Part shown: one piece after another, positions 36,901 through 45,371 of the stretch
How positions within the stretch are numbered: position 1 is the first letter of the stretch
How the letters are laid out: the number at the start of each line of letters is the position of its first letter
Assembly (NCBI RefSeq): GCF_025457425.1
Contig: NZ_JAMXIA010000001.1
Coordinates: 1,426,001 to 1,490,000 of the forward strand
Direction of reading: 5' to 3'
Source: Chryseobacterium foetidum
Lineage (GTDB): Bacteria > Bacteroidota > Bacteroidia > Flavobacteriales > Weeksellaceae
Length of the DNA stretch: 64,000 nucleotides
Program-made: the position numbers and the translations under genes
The notes under the pieces: generated by a model
Database searches by the model: none
The model's input: only the letters and a program-made list of their open reading frames with translations
Told to the model about the DNA's origin: nothing

Positions 36901-37778
36901 TAACAGGAGTGAATGCAGCAGGCGCAACAGTTACTGCCGGTACTTTTGCCTTAACATCAACAGGAAACTACGCCTTTACACCAGAAACAGGATTTGTAGG
37001 AACTGTAAACCCTATTACGTATACAATAAGTGACGGAAACGGAGGAACAGATACTGCAACCGTAAATATCGAAGTAAAACCAGCAAATGCTCCACCAGTA
37101 GTTTTTGCTAATGATGATGCAAAAGCAACAGTGAAAGGAGTTTCAGCAAGTGGAAATATGCTTACAAACGACTCATCAACAGCTACCGGAACATTATCGG
37201 TGACCAGTGTTACCATTAGCGGAACCGCTGCCGCACCTTCAGGTGCCGGGATACTGATTTCGGGCGTTGGTACGGTGACTATCAGTTCTACAGGAGCTTA
37301 CACATTCTTACCGCTTCCTACATTTGTCGGAACATACGTGATTCCTTATACTACATGTAATAATGCGACTCCTACACCATTCTGCTCTACAGCATCGTTA
37401 TACCTTACCTCACTTGATCTTCCAGGATATTGTTACAAAGAACCAATCACTACAGCTACCAGAAATCAGCCAGTGAAACACGGTATCACAGCACTCAACA
37501 GAGCGGGATCAGGAAGCACGGAATGGCCTACAGTTAGACAGGGAGCATGGACGGTGCTTGAAGCTAAAACTAAAGGTTTCGTTATCAACAGAACAACTTT
37601 TGTTGACGAAGATAGCAACCCTGCTACACCACCTACTCCACCTACATCTGCTATTCCTGCAGCCAACTATGTAGAAGGAATGATCATGTATGACAACGGT
37701 GTCCATTGTCTGAAAGTGTATACTGGAGCAGCAAACGGATGGCAGTGCTACAACACACAGGCTTGTCCGGACTTTTAA
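33903..37778 (+). CDS. Large multi-domain surface protein (DUF11, TSP3, cadherin-like), cassette A
   Basis: A 1291-aa secreted protein with a signal peptide (LLPLLLIPTLYYSQ). In order: an N-terminal beta region; a DUF11-type domain near 295-395 (LEVTKFVSPSAVSAGDQVVF); an Asp-rich calcium repeat (DSDRDGVADSEDLDDDND); a second beta region and another Asp-rich repeat (DTDGDGISDFLDLDSDND); tandem cadherin/RTX-adhesin-like domains (NDAPVALNDTG, GNDSDPDTGN, TPETGFVGT). A C-terminal domain (HGITALNRAG...KGFVINR...GMIMYDNGVHCLKVY...CYNTQAC) is shared with the protein at 42357. No standard T9SS tail is seen. Likely a calcium-stabilised adhesin or surface filament. Confidence 0.82.
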   Translation: MNFKFILKCSKKLHKGLLLPLLLIPTLYYSQTYPDLEMGNVTPSINTATSVTVALQKDNTNNTTTTLVNYSTPSAFTTNFTVNATEYTNAVRFGASGAAPYYTLMNILGNAGSDNGEYTSNTVPTNGTGLDIAVNHAMRVEASFAGAGSQPGNGRIKLGEITITLGRGTNNPHLHFKGLGGTAVDGNVSTGITAEFTVKSVLNSAGAEIAPGTILNLLSGTNLSINPTLRQINNDYTSAANAATSSSGRGTVRFENRDIKTIILEVFGNRNGGSATAVTWSGLDAFYIGLSAAESDLEVTKFVSPSAVSAGDQVVFTVNAKNNGASHNTNVIVDDILPSGYTYISHSASPGTYLPSSGVWNIGTLNDQVTATLTVTARAKSLGMYNNEAAITTSSALSDPDLTNNSFSVAALVDSDRDGVADSEDLDDDNDGIPDTLEGFCASTPTLLKTGTFSAIGAGAAGRPTINFEVPTTGSGRRTVLLLVTVERDHTPSLGGNWESTVYTAANNTSLMPDVTFGTSAMEKRNYNFAFDAAANQLPNQARLSRTQYVYALSDSNAGGIPNGTQNINLTNFVSGLNAGDEFTVQILVYDQVRSIELGGSNVAFANTSGFPSSITVSNNTNASQSSPLSANDVLLAFGGNSNGNGMTLSSAWTPIFNSKITNGAGTYTTFSGIPTGSSENDGLSTAIATITGVTGTQSVTFNFNTNNALLGNATMYRLNGYGSSCTVRDTDGDGISDFLDLDSDNDGCVDALEGAATITSSQLAAALGSLSVGTGSAAANQNLPAPVGNTPTTKGIPQVAGTGQAIGTAIIANLSPCYIDAKNDINQTPLNTAVAGFLLTNDVSGEGAVTLSSAQVYNASGVLVALPVIATAPGTGTATSVYTATGTLAGTIRLYSTGEYRFVPATGFVGTVPVNYTAANAVGGSDTAQLEIQVIPVTNPAANDAPVALNDTGVTKTGITLNSNVLGNDSDPDTGNTLTVTGATQGATVIGNGGTAVNVTGVNAAGATVTAGTFALTSTGNYAFTPETGFVGTVNPITYTISDGNGGTDTATVNIEVKPANAPPVVFANDDAKATVKGVSASGNMLTNDSSTATGTLSVTSVTISGTAAAPSGAGILISGVGTVTISSTGAYTFLPLPTFVGTYVIPYTTCNNATPTPFCSTASLYLTSLDLPGYCYKEPITTATRNQPVKHGITALNRAGSGSTEWPTVRQGAWTVLEAKTKGFVINRTTFVDEDSNPATPPTPPTSAIPAANYVEGMIMYDNGVHCLKVYTGAANGWQCYNTQACPDF

Positions 37779-37813
37779 TAATTTAAGTTTAATACTAATT
37801 TAAATTCAACAAC

Positions 37814-38413
37814 ATGAAAAAATCAATCAGTATATTAATGATCTGTGCAACGCAATTTGCCTTTGCACAGATCGCCATCGGAAAAGCGTCTGTAACGACT
37901 CTGCCGGCATCTACAACTCCAAACCCATCTATTTCGTTAGAGTTTGGTGATTATGCCGGCGCGCAACTGGGAAAAGGCATTATACTTCCTTATGTAAACT
38001 CTGCGTCTGCCGTAGTGAATGCTGTAGAAGGAACTTTCTTCTATGACGTAAGCGATAAGATTGTGAAGTTGAAAAACGGCACCAACTCTTATTTCAATTT
38101 ATCAAAAAACGAAACTACAACGGTAGGTCTTAATCCTAATTTTGATACTACAGGTGTTGTTTCTACAGCTTTACAGGACGCTCCAAACATCAATGAATTT
38201 CCAGATGCGAAAGTAAACATTGGCCTTTCAACCTCATCTACTCCCCCGGGAATTTTGGTTTTGGAGAATGCCAATCAGGCAATGATTCTTCCGAAAGTTG
38301 CCAGCCCGCATCTTAACATTATTAACCCGGAACCCGGAACTATGGCTTACGATACCGTGACCAAACAGCTTGCTGTTTATAATGGTAAAGTGTGGTCTTT
38401 CTGGAAACCTTAG
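37814..38413 (+). CDS. Secreted protein, third gene of surface cassette A
   Basis: A 199-aa protein with a signal peptide (MKKSISILMICATQFAFAQ). The body has IAIGKASVTTLPASTTPNPS, GKGIILPYVNSASAVVN, ILVLENANQAMILPKV and a C-terminal MAYDTVTKQLAVYNGKVWSFW. The GxMxYD...LxVYxGxxW end is shared with the C-terminus of the preceding large protein and with its paralogue at 41753-42337. It is 35 nt downstream of the large gene and followed by a strong terminator. Function is unknown; a surface subunit is plausible. Confidence 0.75.
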   Translation: MKKSISILMICATQFAFAQIAIGKASVTTLPASTTPNPSISLEFGDYAGAQLGKGIILPYVNSASAVVNAVEGTFFYDVSDKIVKLKNGTNSYFNLSKNETTTVGLNPNFDTTGVVSTALQDAPNINEFPDAKVNIGLSTSSTPPGILVLENANQAMILPKVASPHLNIINPEPGTMAYDTVTKQLAVYNGKVWSFWKP

Positions 38414-38437
38414 GTTTATTTTTTTCACACCAAAGCG

Positions 38438-38473
38438 AGGGTTGCCGGATTTATTTTCGGCAACCCTTTTTTA
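38438..38473 (+). terminator. Terminator of surface cassette A
   Basis: A 10-bp stem AGGGTTGCCG / CGGCAACCCT around a 10-nt loop followed by T6. Confidence 0.9.
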
Positions 38474-38594
38474 TAAAGATCATCTGGCTTCATGTGACCA
38501 AGATTATTATACTAAACTTCTGTTTAGAGAATAATAAAAATCTCTATTTTAGCATCTAAACTAAACATGGTAATCTACCAGTAATAATTTTAAA

Positions 38595-39161
38595 ATGAAA
38601 CAAAATATTTTTCTGCTCTTATTTTTAATTTCCATCGGTCTTTCTGCACAGAACGCAACCGTCTGCAATCTTCAGAAATCTGATGCATCCAATGCCTTGA
38701 AAGTCGATCAGAATGATTTGATCTGTATCGCAAAAAATTCTGATAGACCTTACACTGTATTTTATACCTTAGCTTCGTGGTGTGCCCCATGCAGAATGCA
38801 TTTTCCCGACGCTGTAGAACTGGAAAAAACGGGAAAAGTAAATCTCTTTGTTGTACTGGTAGAATCTGAACAGGATAAAAGATTGGGCAATGCCATTAAC
38901 TTCATTAAATCTACATTTGAAAATGTGAAATTTGGAGTCTTAAAAGATGAAATATATGGTACGAAAACCGGGAAAAGAAATAAAAAGATTGCCAAGGAAA
39001 TCACACCAACACATAATGAAATGATTGCCGATTACGGAAAATTCATTCTGGTTGACCAAGGAGGAACAGTTCTTTACGTCACCAATTGGAAAGATTACAA
39101 CAAAGACTGGCAGAATTCTAAGAAAATGCTTGAGAATAAGATTTTGCCTTTAATCAAGTAA
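38595..39161 (+). CDS. Exported thioredoxin-fold protein
   Basis: A 188-aa protein with a signal peptide (MKQNIFLLLFLISIGLSAQ) and a thioredoxin fold with active site WCAPC (ASWCAPCRMHFP). The core spacing resembles the TlpA family. It should act in periplasmic thiol redox. It stands between the two surface cassettes, both of whose large proteins have cysteines near the C-terminus; a link to their folding is only a guess. It is followed by a putative short RNA with terminator. Confidence 0.85.
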   Translation: MKQNIFLLLFLISIGLSAQNATVCNLQKSDASNALKVDQNDLICIAKNSDRPYTVFYTLASWCAPCRMHFPDAVELEKTGKVNLFVVLVESEQDKRLGNAINFIKSTFENVKFGVLKDEIYGTKTGKRNKKIAKEITPTHNEMIADYGKFILVDQGGTVLYVTNWKDYNKDWQNSKKMLENKILPLIK

Positions 39162-39216
39162 ATTCATTCAAGTTAAATTACGTATTTATACTGAATGGAA
39201 TTTTAATTAAACCCTG

Positions 39217-39298
39217 TACATTTGTAGAGAAGAAAAAAAGAAAAAAAAGTTAGTTCGCTTAATTTTTATGTCCTGCCATTGGCGGGACTTTTTTTTGT
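39217..39298 (+). ncRNA. Putative short non-coding transcript
   Basis: A TACATTTG -7 box (39217-39224) is followed at 39270-39298 by a stable terminator (GTCCTGCC-ATT-GGCGGGAC, one G-U pair, then eight T). The enclosed 65-75 nt are A-rich with no reading frame. No good -33 element is visible. It could also be only the terminator of the upstream thioredoxin-like gene (109 nt after its stop). Confidence 0.35.
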
Positions 39299-39708
39299 CT
39301 CTCTTGAATTAATATTTGATTACAATTACAATCTTAGATAAAGTGCATATCTATCGAAGAATTGAAATTTTGGACATCAGTTTTCAACACCCTAAAATTT
39401 TTACCTGTAGCGCTTTACTCCAAATTTGGGAGACTTTGCAGAGCGATGTTCTCATAGCCAGTACCTATCAAACTGCATTAAACATTCAAATTTTAACTAA
39501 AAAAAACCAATAATTACATTTTCACTAAAATGATATTATTGAATTTCGTCAATATCAGCAAAATCTCTGCTGATACGACTTCAAAACGGAGAATAATTTA
39601 TATTTAACAAAGTGAAAATTAGAAAACACATAAAAATTCTTAAAAAGATATCTGAAAATTCATTTTGAAATAATACTTTTATCGCACAAAAAACTATGAT
39701 TATTCTCT
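39299..39708. other. Intergenic region without a clear gene
   Basis: A 65-codon frame at 39316-39513 begins with TTG and has no recognisable content; I treat it as non-coding. No full promoter for the protease gene at 39709 was found. Confidence 0.4.
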
Positions 39709-41664
39709 ATGAAAAGACAATTACTTACACTCGCCTGCATTACCGTAATGTCCGGCATTTCCCATGCACAACATTTCGAGTGCGGAACGGAGCACGTGAG
39801 CTACGAGCAGTTCCTTACGCAGCGTGAACTTGCCAATAAGATTTTAGCTAAAAATGGCTACTCAAAAAACACTGCAGCCATCACTTATGTTGCTGTTCAG
39901 GCGCATTTGATTGGGATGGATAATGGTACAGGTTACGTTTCTGCCAATAATTTAAATAACGCCTTATCTGAACTCAACAGAAAATTTGCCGAATTTAATG
40001 TGCAGTTTTACTTTAAGGGAACAGACTTCCTATATTATCCCAATTCTCTTTATCACAGCGGAAATCAATCAGATTCTGAAACTTTAACTTTCAGCCAGCA
40101 AAACAGCTCAAATAATTCTATGAATCTTTTTCTTGCAAACAGCGTAAAGAGAAGCGGCTCAGGAGTTGGAGGATGGTCTTATGTAGCGCCACCCCATCAA
40201 ATGTACAACATTACATGGGTGGTAAACGGACAGCTGGATGACGATAAAACGACACCACACGAATTCGGGCATTACTTTGGGCTTTCCCATACTTTTAATA
40301 ATTCTACCAATGCAACTGTAAGCAACCGTGAACTCGTAACAAGAAATTTTAACGAAACTCTGCCAAGACTTTCTGCGAACTGCGAAACAAGAGGCGATTT
40401 TATCTGCGACACCCCTTCAGATCCACGTGGTGCTGCAAATGCAACAACCAGCAACTGTGCTTATACAGGAACAGCGGTTGATGCAAACAGTGATCTCTTT
40501 GCTCCGCTGATGAATAATATGATGGATTACAATTTCTGTCCACCCTATTTCTTCACTCCCGGACAATACGGCAGAATGCAGAATGTGGGACTTCCGATTG
40601 TGACCAATTCCAGCACATTTACCTTAAACGCACCAGAAACACCTCAGCCTGTTCCTACCAACATTACATCTTCTGCGGCAGCTTATACCAATCAGTTTGC
40701 TTTGAACTGGGCAGACAATTCTACTGTAGAAACGGGATATCTTATTGAGGCAAAAGCAGAGGGAAGCTCTGTTTATATTCCTGTAAAAGGGGTGATGAGA
40801 GATGCAGTAACAGCAAATAATTTTTCAAAACTAACTGCAGGACTTAAATACAATTTCAGAATAAAAGCTTCAAATACCAAAACAAATTATTCTGTAGAAT
40901 CGCCCCTCATCCAATTTCCGGCACTTTGTGGAAACAACAATATTACTTCCTGCTCGCCCCACAACGGTGTAGATGCGAGTTGGAATATAGAAAATGTGAA
41001 GCTTACACAAAACAACGTTACACTCATTCAAAACCTGAACAGTAATTGTTCGGGAAGTTCTATCGGCAATTATTTTGCTACCCACATCGCTAATGTAGCA
41101 GCCGGCACCAATGTAACACTGGAAGCTAATGCAAAAGCAGACTCCAATTCAGGAAGCGCCTATTCACCCTACGTAAAAGTGTATGTAGACTGGAATCAAG
41201 ACAGCATTTTCGATGAGGTTACAGAAAAAGTAATTGAAAACACAGGCTTCAACGGGATTACACAAAATTTCCTAATTCCATCAACTACCCCATCAGGATC
41301 TTACCGTATGAGAATAGCCTTCACTGTTTCCACTGCTGGATATTCTGCCGCAACCCCTTGTAGAGTTTCATTTGGGGAAATTGAAGATTATCAATTGGCA
41401 GTAACCAACGGAAATTTAAGTATCAAAGAAAACGAACTTGAAAAAACAGGGATTTATCCTAATCCAGTGGATGATATTCTTCACATTAAATCTAATCAGA
41501 AATACAGAAAATTCAACCTTTATTCTGCTGAGGGGAGATTGGTACTGAAAGGTGAAGTAGAAAACAGTCAGATCAATGTTTCAAGTCTTGAAAAAGGATA
41601 TTATATTGTTGAAATTTTTGATAATAAAGCAAATTCAGTAAAACATAAAATTCTGAAAAAGTAA
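39709..41664 (+). CDS. Secreted M43-type zinc metalloprotease with Fn3, GEVED and T9SS tail
   Basis: A 651-aa secreted protease. After a signal peptide (MKRQLLTLACITVMSGISHAQ) comes a pappalysin/cytophagalysin (M43) catalytic domain with HEFGHYFGLSH at residues 184-194 and a Met-turn in NNMMDYNF. A fibronectin type III-like domain follows (LNWADNSTVETGYLIEAK), then a GEVED-type domain (VYVDWNQDSIFDE...FGEIEDYQLAV) and a type A T9SS sorting tail (GIYPNPVDDILHI...KILKK). It is exported to the cell surface or medium and degrades proteins. It lies between the two surface cassettes but is separated from both by terminators. Confidence 0.9.
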   Translation: MKRQLLTLACITVMSGISHAQHFECGTEHVSYEQFLTQRELANKILAKNGYSKNTAAITYVAVQAHLIGMDNGTGYVSANNLNNALSELNRKFAEFNVQFYFKGTDFLYYPNSLYHSGNQSDSETLTFSQQNSSNNSMNLFLANSVKRSGSGVGGWSYVAPPHQMYNITWVVNGQLDDDKTTPHEFGHYFGLSHTFNNSTNATVSNRELVTRNFNETLPRLSANCETRGDFICDTPSDPRGAANATTSNCAYTGTAVDANSDLFAPLMNNMMDYNFCPPYFFTPGQYGRMQNVGLPIVTNSSTFTLNAPETPQPVPTNITSSAAAYTNQFALNWADNSTVETGYLIEAKAEGSSVYIPVKGVMRDAVTANNFSKLTAGLKYNFRIKASNTKTNYSVESPLIQFPALCGNNNITSCSPHNGVDASWNIENVKLTQNNVTLIQNLNSNCSGSSIGNYFATHIANVAAGTNVTLEANAKADSNSGSAYSPYVKVYVDWNQDSIFDEVTEKVIENTGFNGITQNFLIPSTTPSGSYRMRIAFTVSTAGYSAATPCRVSFGEIEDYQLAVTNGNLSIKENELEKTGIYPNPVDDILHIKSNQKYRKFNLYSAEGRLVLKGEVENSQINVSSLEKGYYIVEIFDNKANSVKHKILKK

Positions 41665-41699
41665 TATTTTAAGTTTTAAACTGAAGAATATTCAAATAA

Positions 41700-41730
41700 A
41701 ATTCCGCCCCTTTTCAGAGGCGGAATTGTT
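41700..41730. terminator. Bidirectional terminator
   Basis: A 9-bp stem AATTCCGCC / GGCGGAATT between the convergent protease gene (+) and the cassette B gene ending at 41753 (-), with A/T-rich flanks on both sides. Confidence 0.8.
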
Positions 41731-41752
41731 ATTAAAAGCATGTCTTGTTAAG

Positions 41753-42337
41753 TTACGGTTTGGTCCAAAACGCCCATTCTCTTCCGTTATATACAGCAAG
41801 TTGATTGGTAGAAGTTACATAAACCATCATTCCTGCACTTGGAGAAGGAATATCTGCATGTGAGTTTACTCTGGGTAAAACCATTGCTTTCGTAGTATCG
41901 CTCAACACGAGAATTCCAGGCGTTGTATCTGTAGGAGGTGTACTTGCTAAGGTTCCGATAACCGCTTTAGCAGCAGTACTTTCCTGATTGGTATCCGGAA
42001 TGTTTGGAGTCACTGGCGCATAAGCTCCTGCTGAAAGATCTTCCCAGATTGTAGCTACGGCCGGCGTAGTAACCGTTCTGCGGTATTTTACTTTCTGATC
42101 TGCAGAATCAAAGACAAATGTTCCCAAAGCTATAGTTGTAGGGTTGGCTGAAACAACAGCCGCGGCAGAAGTTACCCAAGGTAAAACAATGCCTTTATTT
42201 CCACCAGTAGCATTACCAAACTCAACCGAAACGGAAGCATTAGCGGGATTTGAGTTTGGTGTATTTTTCCCAATGGTCACCTGAGCAAAACTCAATATGG
42301 CAACCAAAGTCAGTGATAGTGTGATATATTTTTTCAT
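41753..42337 (-). CDS. Secreted protein, third gene of surface cassette B
   Basis: A 194-aa paralogue of the protein at 37814-38413. It has a signal peptide (MKKYITLSLTLVAILSFAQ), VTIGKNTPNSNPANASVSVEFG, KGIVLPWVTSAAAVV, GILVLSDTTKAMVLPRV and the end MVYVTSTNQLAVYNGREWAFW. The frame stays open to 42406, overlapping the upstream large gene, but the ATG at 42337 yields the signal peptide and leaves a 19-nt gap. Function unknown; probably a surface subunit. Confidence 0.75.
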   Translation of the reverse strand: MKKYITLSLTLVAILSFAQVTIGKNTPNSNPANASVSVEFGNATGGNKGIVLPWVTSAAAVVSANPTTIALGTFVFDSADQKVKYRRTVTTPAVATIWEDLSAGAYAPVTPNIPDTNQESTAAKAVIGTLASTPPTDTTPGILVLSDTTKAMVLPRVNSHADIPSPSAGMMVYVTSTNQLAVYNGREWAFWTKP

Positions 42338-42356
42338 TGATTTAATTAATTTTAAA

Positions 42357-44603
42357 TTATTGATCGCAAGTTTGCTTAGTATAACAAGACCAGCCTGCAC
42401 CATCATAAATCCTCAAGCAATTAAGATCCGTATCATAAGCAGCCATTCCTACTACCGGAACCAACTGACCAATCTGCGCTGAGGTGAGTCTGTTGATTAC
42501 AAAACCCAAAGTTTTAGCATCTAATACTGTATAGGCACTTTTAATCTTCATTGGCCAGTTTCCATTATTTGCACCTGCTCTGTTCAACGAGGTAAATCCA
42601 TGAGCTACATCAATCCCCGCAGCAGTATTTGCCGGCTTAAAACATCTCAAACAATCCGGATCTTGAACGCCTGTATTTTGAGAACTTCCAATACCTTGCC
42701 CAACATCCGCTGTCCCATCTGTATTGTCCGAAATACCAGCTGTATTGGCAGGTGATGTATTAGGATTGTTGACTGCATTATTGACCAATTGAGGAACACC
42801 GTTTGCTGCAGCACCAGTACTTACTATTTGAGCAGGCGTTCCGGGAGTTACCCCATCATGCGTAACTCTGATTTGGCCTCTTAAAGGAACAGTGGTAAAA
42901 TTAAGCGGATATACTTGAGTGATCCTAACATTTTCGCTACCTTCAAGCGCATCCGGACAGCCGTCGTTGTCTGAATCTACATCAAGGTAATTTGGAGTTC
43001 CGTCTCCATCTGTATCTGTGGAGAAACAATATGAGATTGAGTCCAGATGTCCAAAATCACTTACAAACATCCTTATTCTGTAAGTTCCAACAGGTAAAGC
43101 TATATTCGAAACAGCACTGCGATACCATCCCTCATCACCCACAGCTAAAGTAAATGATAATTGATTTCCCTGAGCAACCGCTGTATTTGTAGCAGTATTT
43201 ATTATTTCAATTCTTGTAGTATATGGTACATAGCCTGCAACACCAGTAGCTCTGTTTGCAAACCAAGCAGACGCGGAAACTACAGTGGGTGTAGTAAAAG
43301 TAAAATCCTGATATACATAAGCATTCGCACCGTTGATGTCTACATATTGCGAACCTGATTGCGCAAAATCCGGTCCTAAAGCATATCCGGTTCCGTCTAC
43401 CCTAATAATATTAAATGCTGTAGCCGGGAGTAAAGCTCCTGTAGTAGGATTTGCAGCAGACCATCCATTAAATGGATTTGTTGTCTGGATATTATTTCCA
43501 TTTATTGTTACAGGGTTATTTGTTAGCGTTGTATCGAAACCATCTCTTGTAACTAAAGAAGTTGTGGCGCATAGCCCTTCTGCACTATCTAAAATACCAT
43601 CATTATCATCATCAAGATCTAAAAGGTCAGAAATTCCGTCACCATCGGTATCTACGTTATTGGCTATAACTGTTATAGAAATGTTAGCAGAATTCGAAGT
43701 GGATGGGTTGCTGATACCATCTAAAGAATAATTATCTTTAATCGTATATGGAATGGTAGCAACTCCTGTAAATGTTGGCACAGGCGTGAAAGTTACAACA
43801 CCACCTGCAACAGACCACAATCCCTGACTGGTAGTTACTGAAGTATCAATGCCAGGAGTTGAAGGATCTAAATCTATTGAATTTGGATTAACGAGTCCAT
43901 CAGGATCAGAATCGTTTGCAGCTACGTTAAAAGATACCGGAACTCCCTGCAGTGTCTGCGTATTATCTGCAACAGCTATTGGAACAGTATTAATTGCATT
44001 TAACGACAGCGACAAATTCACACTTTCAAAAGCTCCAGTACCTCCCCCATTCTCGCCTGGAAAGAAACGAATTGTACGGCTTGCATTAGTAGCAACAAAC
44101 CTCAATCTACTTGTCGCCCATGAATTTTGAGTGATTGTAGGTATTGTAACACGTGCCGTTTGCCCCTCCAGTAAATATTGAAATCGATCATTGAAAACCG
44201 GACTATAATTACCGCTGGTTCTAAAAGTTGAAGTATAAATCAATAATTCATACTCCCTTCCAACAACCAAATTCGTCATAGTTGTCTCTATAATTTCTTC
44301 AGCGCCAGCACCCCCTAGATCACGCATCGTTATCCAACGCTCATGGTTATTTGGTGGCAAAGGTAAGGGACCACCTATCCAAGACTGGCCAGTACCTTGG
44401 CTACTTGTAGCTGCTGCAATAGTTGCACTTGAAACATCCGGAGTACCCAGTGGCTTTATCCAACCACTGTTAGGCACACAATCCCAACAATTTGTATTGG
44501 GAGTTCGAAGTGAAGAAGGAACATTCTGTGCAAAAGTAAGAGAACTTGCACAGAATAACAAAGCAAGAAAACACCTGCTAAAATATTTAAGATTAAAATT
44601 CAT
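42357..44603 (-). CDS. Large surface protein of cassette B (cadherin-like and TSP3 repeats)
   Basis: A 748-aa secreted protein with a signal peptide (CFLALLFCASSLTFAQ). In order: an N-terminal beta domain with two cysteines (NCWDCVPNSGW); a cadherin-like domain (AVADNTQTLQGVPVSFNV, NDSDPDGL); an Asp-rich calcium repeat (DTDGDGISDLLDLDDDND); a further jelly-roll region; another Asp-rich repeat (DTDGDGTPNYLDVDSDND); and a C-terminal domain (HGFTSLNRAG, KTLGFVINR, GMAAYDTDLNCLRIY, CYTKQTC). This last domain matches the end of the 1291-aa protein at 33903. ATG at 44603 gives the best signal peptide. Confidence 0.82.
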   Translation of the reverse strand: MNFNLKYFSRCFLALLFCASSLTFAQNVPSSLRTPNTNCWDCVPNSGWIKPLGTPDVSSATIAAATSSQGTGQSWIGGPLPLPPNNHERWITMRDLGGAGAEEIIETTMTNLVVGREYELLIYTSTFRTSGNYSPVFNDRFQYLLEGQTARVTIPTITQNSWATSRLRFVATNASRTIRFFPGENGGGTGAFESVNLSLSLNAINTVPIAVADNTQTLQGVPVSFNVAANDSDPDGLVNPNSIDLDPSTPGIDTSVTTSQGLWSVAGGVVTFTPVPTFTGVATIPYTIKDNYSLDGISNPSTSNSANISITVIANNVDTDGDGISDLLDLDDDNDGILDSAEGLCATTSLVTRDGFDTTLTNNPVTINGNNIQTTNPFNGWSAANPTTGALLPATAFNIIRVDGTGYALGPDFAQSGSQYVDINGANAYVYQDFTFTTPTVVSASAWFANRATGVAGYVPYTTRIEIINTATNTAVAQGNQLSFTLAVGDEGWYRSAVSNIALPVGTYRIRMFVSDFGHLDSISYCFSTDTDGDGTPNYLDVDSDNDGCPDALEGSENVRITQVYPLNFTTVPLRGQIRVTHDGVTPGTPAQIVSTGAAANGVPQLVNNAVNNPNTSPANTAGISDNTDGTADVGQGIGSSQNTGVQDPDCLRCFKPANTAAGIDVAHGFTSLNRAGANNGNWPMKIKSAYTVLDAKTLGFVINRLTSAQIGQLVPVVGMAAYDTDLNCLRIYDGAGWSCYTKQTCDQ

Positions 44604-44670
44604 AAAAAACGTTTTAGTTATTCTCATTACGACTAATGAAAACTGTATTAATAAAAACTGATCTATTTTA

Positions 44671-45261
44671 TTAACTTAATAATGGTGGCGGGCGTAATGA
44701 ATAGGTTTTAGAATATCCAAACGTTTTTGAACGTGTGTTGAAATAGAATTTATTATGCTCAAAAAATAAATTCAAAACATCAGCAACTTCTGCCGATTGT
44801 GTTAAAAAGCTATTATGGGCAAAATTATGAAAGTCAGGAACAATAAAATTGATGTATGAAGCGCTTCCGCTTCTAAAAAATTCATCAGATGAGTAGCTGT
44901 TAATAAAGATTCTGTTTAAAGCCGCTTTTTCTTCAATCTTTTCCAGCGTATCTGAAACAGATTTATCGAGATGTAACTGAGATTTGCCCGTTGCAATCTT
45001 TGCCTCTTCAGATAAAGATCTGGGTTTCCCTACCGATCTAATTACAATGGAATTATCTTCAGGATTGTGTTCAACAACCGCAGCGACGTGTACTTTTCGG
45101 CTGGCAACAGTCCTGTTGAATGACTGATCTGAAGAATAAATCTGCGCTTTCCCAATTACGGTGATCTGCGTTTCCGATGAAATTTTAGCCAAAAGACTAT
45201 CCTGTGCAGGAAAGAATGAAAACAGTAAGAAAAACACTAAAATAAAAAGTCCCCGAAGCAT
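44671..45261 (-). CDS. Secreted protein, first gene of surface cassette B
   Basis: A 196-aa paralogue of the protein at 33220-33849: signal peptide (MLRGLFILVFFLLFSFFPAQ), ITVIGKAQIYSSDQSFN, VASRKVHV and the end FGYSKTYSLRPPPLLS. The frame extends upstream to 45366, but the promoter at 45342-45371 would lie inside that extension, so the ATG at 45261 is chosen. It is 67 nt upstream of the large cassette B gene. Role unknown. Confidence 0.7.
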   Translation of the reverse strand: MLRGLFILVFFLLFSFFPAQDSLLAKISSETQITVIGKAQIYSSDQSFNRTVASRKVHVAAVVEHNPEDNSIVIRSVGKPRSLSEEAKIATGKSQLHLDKSVSDTLEKIEEKAALNRIFINSYSSDEFFRSGSASYINFIVPDFHNFAHNSFLTQSAEVADVLNLFFEHNKFYFNTRSKTFGYSKTYSLRPPPLLS

Positions 45262-45341
45262 CGGCCGATTTTTGAAATCTGCCAAAAATTGATATTTGAA
45301 ACCCTCGAAAATCCCTTTCAATACTACATTTATTGCTTTTG

Positions 45342-45371
45342 CAAAAGTAGCAATAAGGAATAACACAACAA
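45342..45371 (-). promoter_or_regulatory. Sigma-ABfr promoter of surface cassette B
   Basis: On the minus strand, TTG (45369-45371), a 19-nt spacer and TACTTTTG (45342-45349). Confidence 0.65.

Noticed and set aside
39316..39513. 65-codon frame
   Set aside because: TTG start, no recognisable content and no supporting signals.
45262..45366. Earlier start for the first gene of cassette B
   Set aside because: The predicted promoter lies within it.
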